A stretch of DNA of 7,040 bases from contig JAKSKC010000074.1 in NCBI GenBank assembly GCA_024401945.1, forward strand, positions 1 to 7,040, in the 5' to 3' direction. A program made the position numbers and the translations under genes. This DNA comes from Bacteroidales bacterium. Lineage in GTDB: Bacteria; Bacteroidota; Bacteroidia; Bacteroidales; UBA932. Positions 1 through 5,912 of the stretch are shown here, one piece after another; within the stretch, counting starts at the first letter, position 1, and each line of letters opens with the position of its first letter. The notes under the pieces were generated by a model. The model made no database searches, had not been told where the DNA came from, and saw only the letters and a list, made by a program, of their open reading frames with translations.

Positions 1-106
1 GGTTTCAGCTCCAGTTGACACCCGGGCAGCGCCGCAGGCTCCGGTTGCAACCGTCATCGCGGCAATGGCACAGGCTCCGGTTTCGGCTCCAGCTGACACC
101 CGGACA
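1..106 (+). repeat. Degenerate direct repeats encoding the Ala/Pro linker
   Basis: Bases 1-25 and 79-103 are the same 25-base segment with two differences (positions 7 and 15 of the unit), 78 bases (26 codons) apart. A shorter 12-base unit, caggctccggtt, occurs at 35-46 and 71-82, 36 bases apart. Both spacings are multiples of three, so the repeats encode in-frame units that begin QAPV and twice read VSAP[VA]DTR. The array continues to the left edge and may be longer outside the window. This looks like an expandable low-complexity linker within the barrel protein. Confidence 0.75.
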
Positions 107-880
107 CACGACGGAGGCTCCACAGAAGATTCCGCTGCGGACAAGACGGAAGTCATTGTCAATACAGCGGTAGACGTGCCGGGCAGCACATCAGGATGGA
201 ACGCCCTGTTGGCCGAAGACCAGAAGAAGGATACCCGCAGGACCGTTATGGACCTCAGAGGTTCCTTCTCCGCAAACAAGAATTTCTATTCGGCTCAAGG
301 CCGCGGAAGAATGGGGTCCCCGTCCGCCGTTTCCTCCGGAATAGAGCAGATATCAGAATCCCGATTCGGAATTCCTTTCTCTGTAGGAGCAGGTGTCAGG
401 TGGTATCTTTCAAACAGGTTCTCTCTCGGAACCGGAATAAATTACTCCCTGCTCACAAGGAGTTTCACCGGCAACTACTATGCGGCTCCGGCATCAGGCA
501 ACACAAGCGTGAAAAATGCCGAAATATCCCATTCGCTCAGCTATATCGGCATCCCGGTCAATGCTTATTTCGATATCTTGTCGAGAGATCCCGTAGGATT
601 GTACGTCTTCGCGGGAGGTGAGGCGGAGCGGTCCATTGCAAACAACTATAACATATATCAGGGAGGTCTTTCCCAGACATATACCGAAGCTGTCTCAGGG
701 CTTCAGTGGTCCGCCCAGCTGGGCTTCGGCATCAATTTCAGAATCACCGATTTCCTCAGCCTGTACGCTGACCCGAGCATGAAATTCTTCTTCAATTGCG
801 CGCAGCCGCAGAATGTGAGGACACAGCAACCGCTGATGTTCAGTGCCGAGATAGGTTTAAGATTCGATTTAAAGAAATAA
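2..880 (+). CDS. Outer-membrane beta-barrel (PorT/OmpA-like) protein with Ala/Pro-rich repeat linker, 5'-truncated
   Basis: The frame is open to the window's left edge and 292 codons are visible. The ATG at 65 is not a credible start, because the repetitive Ala/Pro/Thr linker (APVSAP.DTR and QAPV units) already runs in frame upstream of it. Residues 1 to about 75 look like a disordered linker. From about residue 110 the chain alternates hydrophobic and polar residues with many Gly and aromatics, as in beta-strands of a small barrel: FGIPFSVGAGVRWYL, RFSLGTGINYSLL, YIGIPVNAYFDI, GLYVFAGGEAE, WSAQLGFGINFRI, FLSLYADPSMKFFF and the closing strand FSAEIGLRFDLKK. This resembles the outer-membrane beta-barrel family PF13568 of Bacteroidetes, where some members carry an N-terminal membrane anchor and lie beside a sigma factor gene. 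Neither can be checked here because the 5' part is outside. An outer-membrane location is inferred; the ligand or role is unknown. A terminator follows, so it is probably the last gene of its unit. Confidence 0.8.
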   Translation, partial: VSAPVDTRAAPQAPVATVIAAMAQAPVSAPADTRTHDGGSTEDSAADKTEVIVNTAVDVPGSTSGWNALLAEDQKKDTRRTVMDLRGSFSANKNFYSAQGRGRMGSPSAVSSGIEQISESRFGIPFSVGAGVRWYLSNRFSLGTGINYSLLTRSFTGNYYAAPASGNTSVKNAEISHSLSYIGIPVNAYFDILSRDPVGLYVFAGGEAERSIANNYNIYQGGLSQTYTEAVSGLQWSAQLGFGINFRITDFLSLYADPSMKFFFNCAQPQNVRTQQPLMFSAEIGLRFDLKK

Positions 881-910
881 TTCCTACCTAAAAAACATAT
901 ATTCGTGACC

Positions 911-955
911 AACCCCTTTTTTCTGTGACGAAAAATGGGGTTGATTCTTTTTATT
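911..955 (+). terminator. Intrinsic (rho-independent) terminator after the barrel protein gene
   Basis: Arms 911-923 (aaccccttttttc) and 930-942 pair over 13 positions with a single T-T mismatch (917/936), leaving a six-base loop (tgtgac, 924-929). A T-rich tract follows (945-956). It lies 30 bases after the stop at 880 and ends just before the ribosome binding site of the next gene, so it separates the two transcription units. The lower stem is four G-C pairs flanked by A-T pairs, and the A/T upper stem would also let it work in reverse. Confidence 0.8.
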
Positions 956-973
956 TGCAGGAAAGGAACGACT

Positions 974-2218
974 ATGAAAAATTTTCTGCTTTCAATGGCA
1001 CTTGCAGCCGCTGCCCTTTCCGGCTGCATGGCCGTATCTCCGGAGGCCCCGGCGGATGTTGACAAGGACGGGAAAGACATGACCGCGGAAGGAGTACTGG
1101 ACGGCAGCTCCGGATTATACGTTACCGCCATATCTTTCGATGAAGGATATGACTGGCAGAGGGACACAGCATTCGGACTGGCCTACGGACGGTTGGAGGT
1201 CTACAAGATGGACAAGCTGATGCTCTCGATTCCGGCCGGGAAGGGAACGGAAGTGAGCCTCGACCCTGACAAGCACCATCTGATAAACGGCCATATCTAT
1301 ACAGAATACACGTACAGGGACAGTACGGTCATCAAAAGGGATGGGAAAGAGTTTCTCAGATATGGTACTGCGGAGTCCATCAAGGGTATTATCATACGTG
1401 ACGATGACTTCTTCACTCTTGGACAGCACATCGGCGGCAAGGGAGGATTGTCACTCAGGAGAAACGGCATCGCCCTGGTCGAAAATGACACAGGTTTCAT
1501 CCTGGGCAGTTTTGCTGACCCGTCATATTTACAAACCGGTGCGCTGTACGAGGACAATGGCATAATGTACTTTTCCTTCTACACTTCATTCAGTGAAGAT
1601 TCCCCTACTACAGAAAGGCACTGGTATCTGGTCAAGAACCAGACAATATCGGAAGTATGGCTTGAAAAGGATATCACGGAGATATATGACATGAGGATGA
1701 TAGGCGGGAAGTTGTGCAGGATTGTCACCTGCTCCGTGAACTCCGGACCGATCATGGATATAGGCGGGACGCGCTTCAGCCTGTCGCGTTCTCTGGAAGG
1801 CGGGATTGCCGATGATTACAGGCTGATAGCTTCCGATGGGCTCCCGTACATGGTCGGGAGCTATTATTATCTGTGGGAAACCAAGCCGCGATATTCAGCC
1901 CTTTGGAGTCCCGGAGGGAGCAAGATGGTGTTCGAAGGACGGCTGCTTTCGATATGCACGGACAGTGATGGTGTCACTTCATTCATTCTCGGCGGCAATG
2001 ACGGGAGAGTCAACATCGCCCAGCCTTCCGGATATGGGCAGAAACTTTCCGGAGAAGTGAGCTTCATATCTCCGGCATGCTCAGCTTTCCATGACGGGGA
2101 GGTCTATGTCCTGTTCAGACCGGGAGCTGTCTCCGACAAACCGTATCTGTGGAGCAGGAAGGGTATCCTCGAATACGATATCAACGGTATGCTCACATCT
2201 GTATCGGAGGTCAAGTAA
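974..2218 (+). CDS. Lipoprotein of unknown function, possibly beta-propeller-like
   Basis: This is a 414-residue protein that I do not recognise. Residues 1-18 form a lipoprotein signal: two-charge start MKN, hydrophobic core LLSMALAAAA, and the lipobox LSGC with Cys18 as the lipidated residue. The ATG at 935 in the same frame is rejected because it lies inside the terminator hairpin and would put 13 polar/hydrophobic residues before the signal peptide. The ATG at 974 has an AAAGGA ribosome binding site six bases upstream (962-967). The mature chain is rich in short beta-strand-like runs broken by turns with Asp/Gly/Asn (for example RDGKEFLRY, LRRNGIALVENDTG, LSICTDSDGVTSFILGG, SRKGILEYDINGML), which suggests a propeller or other all-beta fold; that is inference. 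There is no catalytic motif, no SusD-like helical pattern and no second membrane segment. It sits between a barrel protein and a carbohydrate esterase, but a terminator before it and a promoter after it argue against tight co-transcription. Confidence 0.85.
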   Translation: MKNFLLSMALAAAALSGCMAVSPEAPADVDKDGKDMTAEGVLDGSSGLYVTAISFDEGYDWQRDTAFGLAYGRLEVYKMDKLMLSIPAGKGTEVSLDPDKHHLINGHIYTEYTYRDSTVIKRDGKEFLRYGTAESIKGIIIRDDDFFTLGQHIGGKGGLSLRRNGIALVENDTGFILGSFADPSYLQTGALYEDNGIMYFSFYTSFSEDSPTTERHWYLVKNQTISEVWLEKDITEIYDMRMIGGKLCRIVTCSVNSGPIMDIGGTRFSLSRSLEGGIADDYRLIASDGLPYMVGSYYYLWETKPRYSALWSPGGSKMVFEGRLLSICTDSDGVTSFILGGNDGRVNIAQPSGYGQKLSGEVSFISPACSAFHDGEVYVLFRPGAVSDKPYLWSRKGILEYDINGMLTSVSEVK

Positions 2219-2237
2219 CCCGAATATCAACAAAACA

Positions 2238-2268
2238 TTTGAAATGGACGGAATAATATCTATTTTTG
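2238..2268 (+). promoter_or_regulatory. Bacteroidetes-type promoter for the O-acetylesterase gene
   Basis: A perfect -7 box TATTTTTG (TAnnTTTG, 2261-2268) is preceded by a -33 box TTTG (2238-2241) with a 19-base gap, the arrangement known for the Bacteroidetes primary sigma factor. Transcription should start about 4-6 bases after 2268. The leader would be only about 22 bases, and the in-frame TTG (2266) and ATG (2269) would lie at or upstream of the transcript start, which leaves the ATG at 2296 as the usable start. Confidence 0.7.
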
Positions 2269-2295
2269 ATGAACTACCTGAAAGAATTCAGTTCC

Positions 2296-3726
2296 ATGAA
2301 AAAATTTCTCCTGATTGTTCCTGCACTTCTTTGTGCATGTTCCGTCCTTTCCGCAAAAGTGACGATGCCATCCGTATTCTCAGACAACATGGTTCTCCAG
2401 CAGCAGACTGACGCCGCCATCTGGGGGACCGCAGAAGCCGGAAAAACCGTAACGATACGCACAACCTGGTCCAAGGACAAGGTGAGCGTCAAAGCGGGCG
2501 ATGACGGTAAATGGATCACCCGCATCAGCACTCCCGCTGCCGGAGGCCCGTATGAAATAAGAATCAGCGACGGTGAGGAACTCACGCTCAAGAATGTTCT
2601 GATCGGAGAAGTTTGGTTCTGCTCCGGGCAGTCCAATATGGAAATGCCTATGAAAGGGTTCAACTCCCAGCCTGTGGAAGGAGCCGCCGATGTCATTGTC
2701 GGCGCACACAGGTCAACTCCGATAAGGATATGCAACGTATCCAACCAGTCATCACCAACCTCACTCCCGGTTAATTGCAGATGGGAGGAAAACACCCCTG
2801 ACGTTGTTGCAAAGACCAGCGCTACAGCCTATTTTTTCGCAAGGACCCTTCAGCCGGCCATCGAAGTCCCGGTTGGCATAATCGAAACGGACTGGGGCGG
2901 AAGCAGCATCGAAGCCTGGATGACCAGGGATGTCCTGGAAAAGGAATTCGCCGGTGAATTCGATTTCAGCCATCTCGATGGAGCCGAATACCCTGCCGGC
3001 AGGAGGCATCAGCTTCCTTCGCTTCTTTTCAACGGACAGGTGGCGGATCTGGTCCCATTCACCTTCAAGGGAATGTTATGGTATCAGGGAGAGACCAATA
3101 GAGACAGACCGGAACAGTATACACGCCTTCAGACCGCATACGTCAAGATGATGAGGGAACTGTTTCACAATCCGGACGCACCGTTCTATTTCGTGCAGAT
3201 AGCGCCATATCCGTACGGGGAACCTGATTCGTGGATTTCCGGCTATTTCTATGAAGCGCAGGCAGCTACGTTGAAGACCATCCCTCACAGCGGTATGGCT
3301 GTAACGGCCGACGCAGGTGAGAAAGGGACGATACATCCATGCAAGAAGGAAGCGGTAGGCAAGAGACTAGCATATCTGGCTCTTGTCAATGACTATGGGA
3401 TGAAGGGCATCGAAGCAGAGGCACCTACGTACCAGAGCGTAACGTTCGGCAAAGAGGAAGCATATGTAAAGGTCAATGTAGGAGCAGGGCTCATTTCACC
3501 TATGGCTCAGATGTTGGAAGGTTTCGAGATTGCAGGAGCCGACAAAGTCTTCCATCCTGCCCACGGCTACATCAACAGCCGTGACAATACCATCATAGTG
3601 ATATGCCACGAGGTGCCGGAGCCTGTTGCAGTACGATACTGCTTCAGAAACTGGTGCGTCGGAACGGTATATAACAGTTTCGGAATCCCGCTGGCCCCGT
3701 TCAGAACTGACGACTGGGACCTGTAG
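2296..3726 (+). CDS. Secreted sialate O-acetylesterase (SASA / DUF303 family, SGNH-type)
   Basis: A 476-residue exported esterase, expected to remove O-acetyl groups from sialic acids or other acetylated sugars in the periplasm or at the cell surface (EC 3.1.1.53-like). Residues 1-20 are a signal peptide (MKKFLLIVPALL, then SVLSA), with the mature chain starting near Lys21. The family opening VTMPSVFSDNMVLQQ follows, then an N-terminal beta domain. The nucleophile block GEVWFCSGQSNMEMP places Ser113 in GQSN. WYQGETN (262-268) is the second conserved block, and TIHPCKKEAVGKRLA supplies the catalytic His347. The C-terminal block ends in the family hallmark APFRTDDWDL. The length is normal for the family and all expected catalytic residues are present. 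The start at 2296 is chosen because of the signal peptide and because in-frame starts at 2266 and 2269 lie in or just after the promoter -7 box. An alternative lipobox reading (LCAC, Cys15) is weak. The substrate (sialic acid, xylan or pectin acetyl groups) cannot be told from sequence, and no sialidase or nan gene is adjacent. Confidence 0.93.
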   Translation: MKKFLLIVPALLCACSVLSAKVTMPSVFSDNMVLQQQTDAAIWGTAEAGKTVTIRTTWSKDKVSVKAGDDGKWITRISTPAAGGPYEIRISDGEELTLKNVLIGEVWFCSGQSNMEMPMKGFNSQPVEGAADVIVGAHRSTPIRICNVSNQSSPTSLPVNCRWEENTPDVVAKTSATAYFFARTLQPAIEVPVGIIETDWGGSSIEAWMTRDVLEKEFAGEFDFSHLDGAEYPAGRRHQLPSLLFNGQVADLVPFTFKGMLWYQGETNRDRPEQYTRLQTAYVKMMRELFHNPDAPFYFVQIAPYPYGEPDSWISGYFYEAQAATLKTIPHSGMAVTADAGEKGTIHPCKKEAVGKRLAYLALVNDYGMKGIEAEAPTYQSVTFGKEEAYVKVNVGAGLISPMAQMLEGFEIAGADKVFHPAHGYINSRDNTIIVICHEVPEPVAVRYCFRNWCVGTVYNSFGIPLAPFRTDDWDL

Positions 3727-3736
3727 CCTGCAGGCT
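3725..3736. repeat. 12-base perfect palindrome over the esterase stop codon
   Basis: The sequence agcctgcaggct is its own reverse complement and includes the last two bases of the stop codon at 3724-3726. A further aggct at 3739-3743 can pair with the left arm agcct to give an alternative hairpin. It may help end transcription or protect the 3' end of the mRNA; no T-tract follows. Confidence 0.5.
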
Positions 3737-3749
3737 GGAGGCTATCCAA

Positions 3750-3775
3750 CTGCTTCTCCCAACTGACGGAAGCAG
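3750..3775. terminator. Stem-loop in the convergent junction, possible bidirectional terminator
   Basis: Arms ctgcttc (3750-3756) and gaagcag (3769-3775) pair perfectly over seven bases with a 12-base loop. The stem sits centrally between the two convergent stop codons (3726 and 3794), where a shared terminator would be expected. There is no run of T on either side, so it is not a classical intrinsic terminator. Termination is an inference from position. Confidence 0.4.
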
Positions 3776-3783
3776 GGACCGCA

Positions 3784-3795
3784 GACAGTACTGTC
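3784..3795. repeat. 12-base perfect palindrome over the tsaE stop codon
   Basis: The sequence gacagtactgtc is its own reverse complement and overlaps two bases of the tsaE stop codon (3794-3796 on the minus strand). It mirrors the palindrome over the esterase stop codon on the other side of the central stem-loop. Confidence 0.5.
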
Positions 3796-4219
3796 AGTCC
3801 TCCCAGGTAATGACTCTGGTGCCGTCCGGAGAGACATTGATATTGACTTTCAGTGTCTCTTCGGGGATGATTTCCTCAATGTTCTCCGGCCACTCCATCA
3901 AGCACAGGCTGCCGCTGTCGATATAGTCGTAGAAACCGATGTCCAGAGCCTCGGCTATTCTGGTGATGCGGTAGAAGTCAAAATGGAAGATGGAGGATCC
4001 GTCCCCCGCCCTGTATTCGTTGACAATCGAGAAAGTCGGGGAGCTGACTGCATCCGAGTCCACACCGAGAGCGCGGCATACTGCCGTGGTGAAAGTGGTT
4101 TTCCCTGCTCCCATGGGCGCATAGAAGGCCACCAGTCTGTTCTCACCTATTTCCTTGACGAATCTCTCTGCCACCTCATCTATCTGCGACAGATTCCCTA
4201 TTGTCAGCTCGTGTTTCAT
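3794..4219 (-). CDS. tsaE: tRNA threonylcarbamoyladenosine biosynthesis ATPase TsaE
   Basis: A 141-residue cytoplasmic P-loop ATPase that works with TsaB and TsaD to transfer threonylcarbamoyl to A37 of ANN-decoding tRNAs (t6A). The P-loop is APMGAGKTTF (34-43), with Lys40 and Thr41 as nucleotide ligands; the first Gly of the classical motif is Ala, a tolerated variation. The other family marks are SSPTF (59-63), HFDFYR (79-84) with Asp81, and the C-terminal LMEWPENI (107-114) with Glu109-Trp110. The length is normal for the family. The start at 4219 is preferred: AGGA lies six bases upstream (4229-4226), whereas the in-frame TTG at 4243 falls in the promoter -7 box and would add eight residues (starting MHHRIGTD) that are not needed for the fold. 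It lies 56 bases downstream of comM on the same strand, but a promoter in the gap suggests independent expression. tsaB and tsaD are not in the window. Confidence 0.96.
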   Translation of the reverse strand: MKHELTIGNLSQIDEVAERFVKEIGENRLVAFYAPMGAGKTTFTTAVCRALGVDSDAVSSPTFSIVNEYRAGDGSSIFHFDFYRITRIAEALDIGFYDYIDSGSLCLMEWPENIEEIIPEETLKVNINVSPDGTRVITWED

Positions 4220-4240
4220 ATCAGTTCCTATTCGATGGTG

Positions 4241-4273
4241 CAAAAATAATGGAATTCAGGGACATCTCGCAAA
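4241..4273 (-). promoter_or_regulatory. Bacteroidetes-type promoter for tsaE
   Basis: Read on the minus strand, a perfect -7 box TATTTTTG (TAnnTTTG, 4248-4241) follows a -33 box TTTG (4273-4270) with a 21-base gap. The -33 box lies just beyond the comM stop codon (4278-4276). Transcription would begin near 4236, giving a leader of roughly 17 bases to the ATG at 4219. The in-frame TTG at 4243-4241 is the end of the -7 box itself and so cannot be a translation start on this transcript. Confidence 0.65.
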
Positions 4274-4275
4274 AC

Positions 4276-5829
4276 CTACGTGATTTTGTCAAGGAACCTG
4301 TATCCGGCCGCTTCCATAAGATGCTCCGGACGGATGTCCCGGTCTCCGTCAAGATCGGCTATGGTGCGCGCCACGCGAATGACTCTGTAGAACGAGCGCA
4401 TAGAAAGGCCAAGTCTGTCCGTAATCCGGGACATCGTCTCCCTGCAGTCTGCGGAAAGAGGGCAATATCTTTCAATCATCCTGTTTGTCATCTCGGCATT
4501 TGTGGAAATCGTTTCCCCGGAGAATCTTTCCAGCTGGATCCTGCGCGCGGCCGTAACCCTCGCACGTACGGAAGTGCTGTCCTCGGCTCCGCCCGAATGC
4601 ACCATCCTTGCAGTTTCCACAGGATGGAGCCATAGCTGAAGGTCTATCCTGTCGAGGATGGGGCCGGACAACTTCGAGAGATAGGACATCCTCTGTGCGG
4701 GAGTGCAGGTACATCTGTCCCCTTCCCCCCAATATCCGCACGGGCACGGATTGGATGCCACGACCAGCATGAACGAGGCTGGATATTCTATCTTCCCTTT
4801 CAATCTTGAAATAACGACTTTCCTGTCTTCCAACGGTCCGCGCAGGGCCTCGCTGACCGGCCTCGATATCTGGCCGAATTCATCCAGGAACAGGATGCCG
4901 CCCTGTGCCAGGCTGACCTCTCCCGGCAATATGTTATCTCCCGCCCCGCCACCTACCATTGCGGCCATGGATGCACTGCAATGAGGGGAACGCACGGGCC
5001 TGCATCGGATCAGGCCGTTACGCAGGCTGCCCTTTCCGGCTACCGAATATATCTTGCTGGTGACAAGCGCCTCCTTACGGGTCATGGGCGGCAGGATGCC
5101 GGCGAGAGCTTTCGCCAGCGAGCTCTTGCCGGCCCCGGGAGGGCCCACAAGCGCAAGGTTGTGGCCTCCTGCCGCCGCAATCTCCGCACCTCTCTTAGCA
5201 CTTTCCTGACCGATTATCTCCGAAAAGTCCATGTATTCCAGGTGAGCCTGTGATGCATCCCGGTCTCCATCCATTCCAAGATATTCTTCCCTGTTCCATA
5301 TAAGATACCTTTCGCTGTCAGGGCTGCCGGACAGGACACTGATGGCCTCCTCTATCGTTCTTACGCCATATATCCCGGTGCCGGTCATCTCCACTGCCTC
5401 CAATGCCGAGCTGACAGGAAGGATGCAGCCCCTCAATCCGCTGTCTTCCGCAAGCTGTGCAATCGACAGCGCCCCGGAGATATCACGCACCGAGCCGTCC
5501 AGCCCCAGCTCCCCCATCACGATGAAATCCCCGGCAAGCGGCATATCCGCCTGCTCCGAGGCGGCGATTATCCCGAGGGCGATGGGGAGGTCATAGCCGC
5601 TACCCTGTTTGTGAAGGTCCGCAGGAGCGAGGTTTATCACTATCTTACGCCCCGGAATCCGATACCCGAGGGACTGCAGGGCGGTTACAGTCCTTAGAAG
5701 GCTCTCCTTCACCGCCATGTCCGCCAGTCCGACGAGATGTATGCCTATACCGTTACATATGTCAGTTTCCACAGTCACTTTCACTGCATCTATCCCGATG
5801 CATTTGGCCCCATAAGTATTGATCAGCAT
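4276..5829 (-). CDS. comM: YifB/ComM family Mg-chelatase-like AAA+ ATPase
   Basis: 517 residues, close to the family's usual length of about 510. In Vibrio and Haemophilus, ComM is a hexameric helicase that drives branch migration when transformed DNA is integrated; whether it does this in Bacteroidetes is inferred. Residues 1 to about 165 are the N-terminal ChlI/Lon-like domain (MLINTYGAKCIGIDA, NLAPADLHKQGSGYDLPIAL). From about 200 to 400 lies the Mg-chelatase AAA+ module: Walker A GPPGAGKS (229-236), Walker B GILFLDEF (311-318), and the GPILDRIDL segment with Arg393. Between them is a CPC...CTC cluster (Cys362, 364, 373, 375) that could bind a metal. The C-terminal helical domain (about 420-515) ends with RVARTIADLDG and IRPEHLMEAAGYR. 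The start at 5829 is chosen because the family begins MLxxTxG; a TTG at 5877 would add 16 atypical residues. The bases before the ATG are purine-rich (ggaaaaaaggga). It diverges from nrdD. Confidence 0.95.
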   Translation of the reverse strand: MLINTYGAKCIGIDAVKVTVETDICNGIGIHLVGLADMAVKESLLRTVTALQSLGYRIPGRKIVINLAPADLHKQGSGYDLPIALGIIAASEQADMPLAGDFIVMGELGLDGSVRDISGALSIAQLAEDSGLRGCILPVSSALEAVEMTGTGIYGVRTIEEAISVLSGSPDSERYLIWNREEYLGMDGDRDASQAHLEYMDFSEIIGQESAKRGAEIAAAGGHNLALVGPPGAGKSSLAKALAGILPPMTRKEALVTSKIYSVAGKGSLRNGLIRCRPVRSPHCSASMAAMVGGGAGDNILPGEVSLAQGGILFLDEFGQISRPVSEALRGPLEDRKVVISRLKGKIEYPASFMLVVASNPCPCGYWGEGDRCTCTPAQRMSYLSKLSGPILDRIDLQLWLHPVETARMVHSGGAEDSTSVRARVTAARRIQLERFSGETISTNAEMTNRMIERYCPLSADCRETMSRITDRLGLSMRSFYRVIRVARTIADLDGDRDIRPEHLMEAAGYRFLDKIT

Positions 5830-5841
5830 TTCCCTTTTTTC

Positions 5842-5854
5842 CACGAATTTCGTG
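5842..5854. promoter_or_regulatory. 13-base inverted repeat just upstream of comM, operator candidate
   Basis: cacgaa-t-ttcgtg is a perfect inverted repeat with one central base. It lies 12 bases upstream of the comM start codon, directly before its purine-rich ribosome-binding region. It could be a repressor operator or a small hairpin affecting translation. No known regulator site was recognised, and it could also arise by chance. Confidence 0.35.
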
Positions 5855-5894
5855 ACAGCTCCGGGCTTCCGCTTCAAGAAACAAGGATTTGTGA

Positions 5895-5912
5895 CTAAAA
5901 GTTTTCTTTTAG
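5895..5912. promoter_or_regulatory. Perfect 7-bp stem-loop in the comM-nrdD divergent spacer
   Basis: ctaaaag (5895-5901) and cttttag (5906-5912) pair perfectly around a TTTT loop. It lies 65 bases upstream of comM and about 190 bases upstream of nrdD, in an AT-rich stretch. A run of T (5919-5923) follows a few bases after the right arm on the + strand. As DNA it is an 18-base inverted repeat that could bind a dimeric regulator of either gene; as RNA it would be a weak A/U-rich hairpin. It does not match the NrdR box pattern I know. Confidence 0.4.

Noticed and set aside
65..880. ATG at 65 as the start of the barrel protein
   Set aside because: The same frame is open to position 2 and encodes the same repeat linker upstream, so the gene starts outside the window.
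924..957. Possible lipoprotein promoter: TGTG (924-927), 22 bases, TTTATTTG (950-957)
   Set aside because: Each box has one mismatch to TTTG and TAnnTTTG, and both overlap the terminator hairpin and T-tract; too weak to call, although the gene needs a promoter somewhere here.
935..973. ATG at 935 as the start of the lipoprotein
   Set aside because: It lies within the right arm of a terminator hairpin and would precede a complete signal peptide; the ATG at 974 has a ribosome binding site and a lipobox at the right distance.
2274..2795. 173-codon minus-strand ORF opposite the esterase
   Set aside because: It is antisense to the conserved N-terminal part of the esterase, with no signal or domain of its own.
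3727..3793. Attachment site or mobile-element scar in the palindrome-rich junction
   Set aside because: No integrase, transposase or target duplication is visible, and both flanking genes are intact.
4472..4984. Several overlapping ORFs on both strands within comM
   Set aside because: They are shadows in other frames of a well-supported gene with conserved motifs; none has a recognisable domain.
5830..5877. N-terminal extension of ComM from a TTG at 5877
   Set aside because: The 16 extra residues are basic and unlike the family start MLxxTxG; the ATG at 5829 fits the family and its length.
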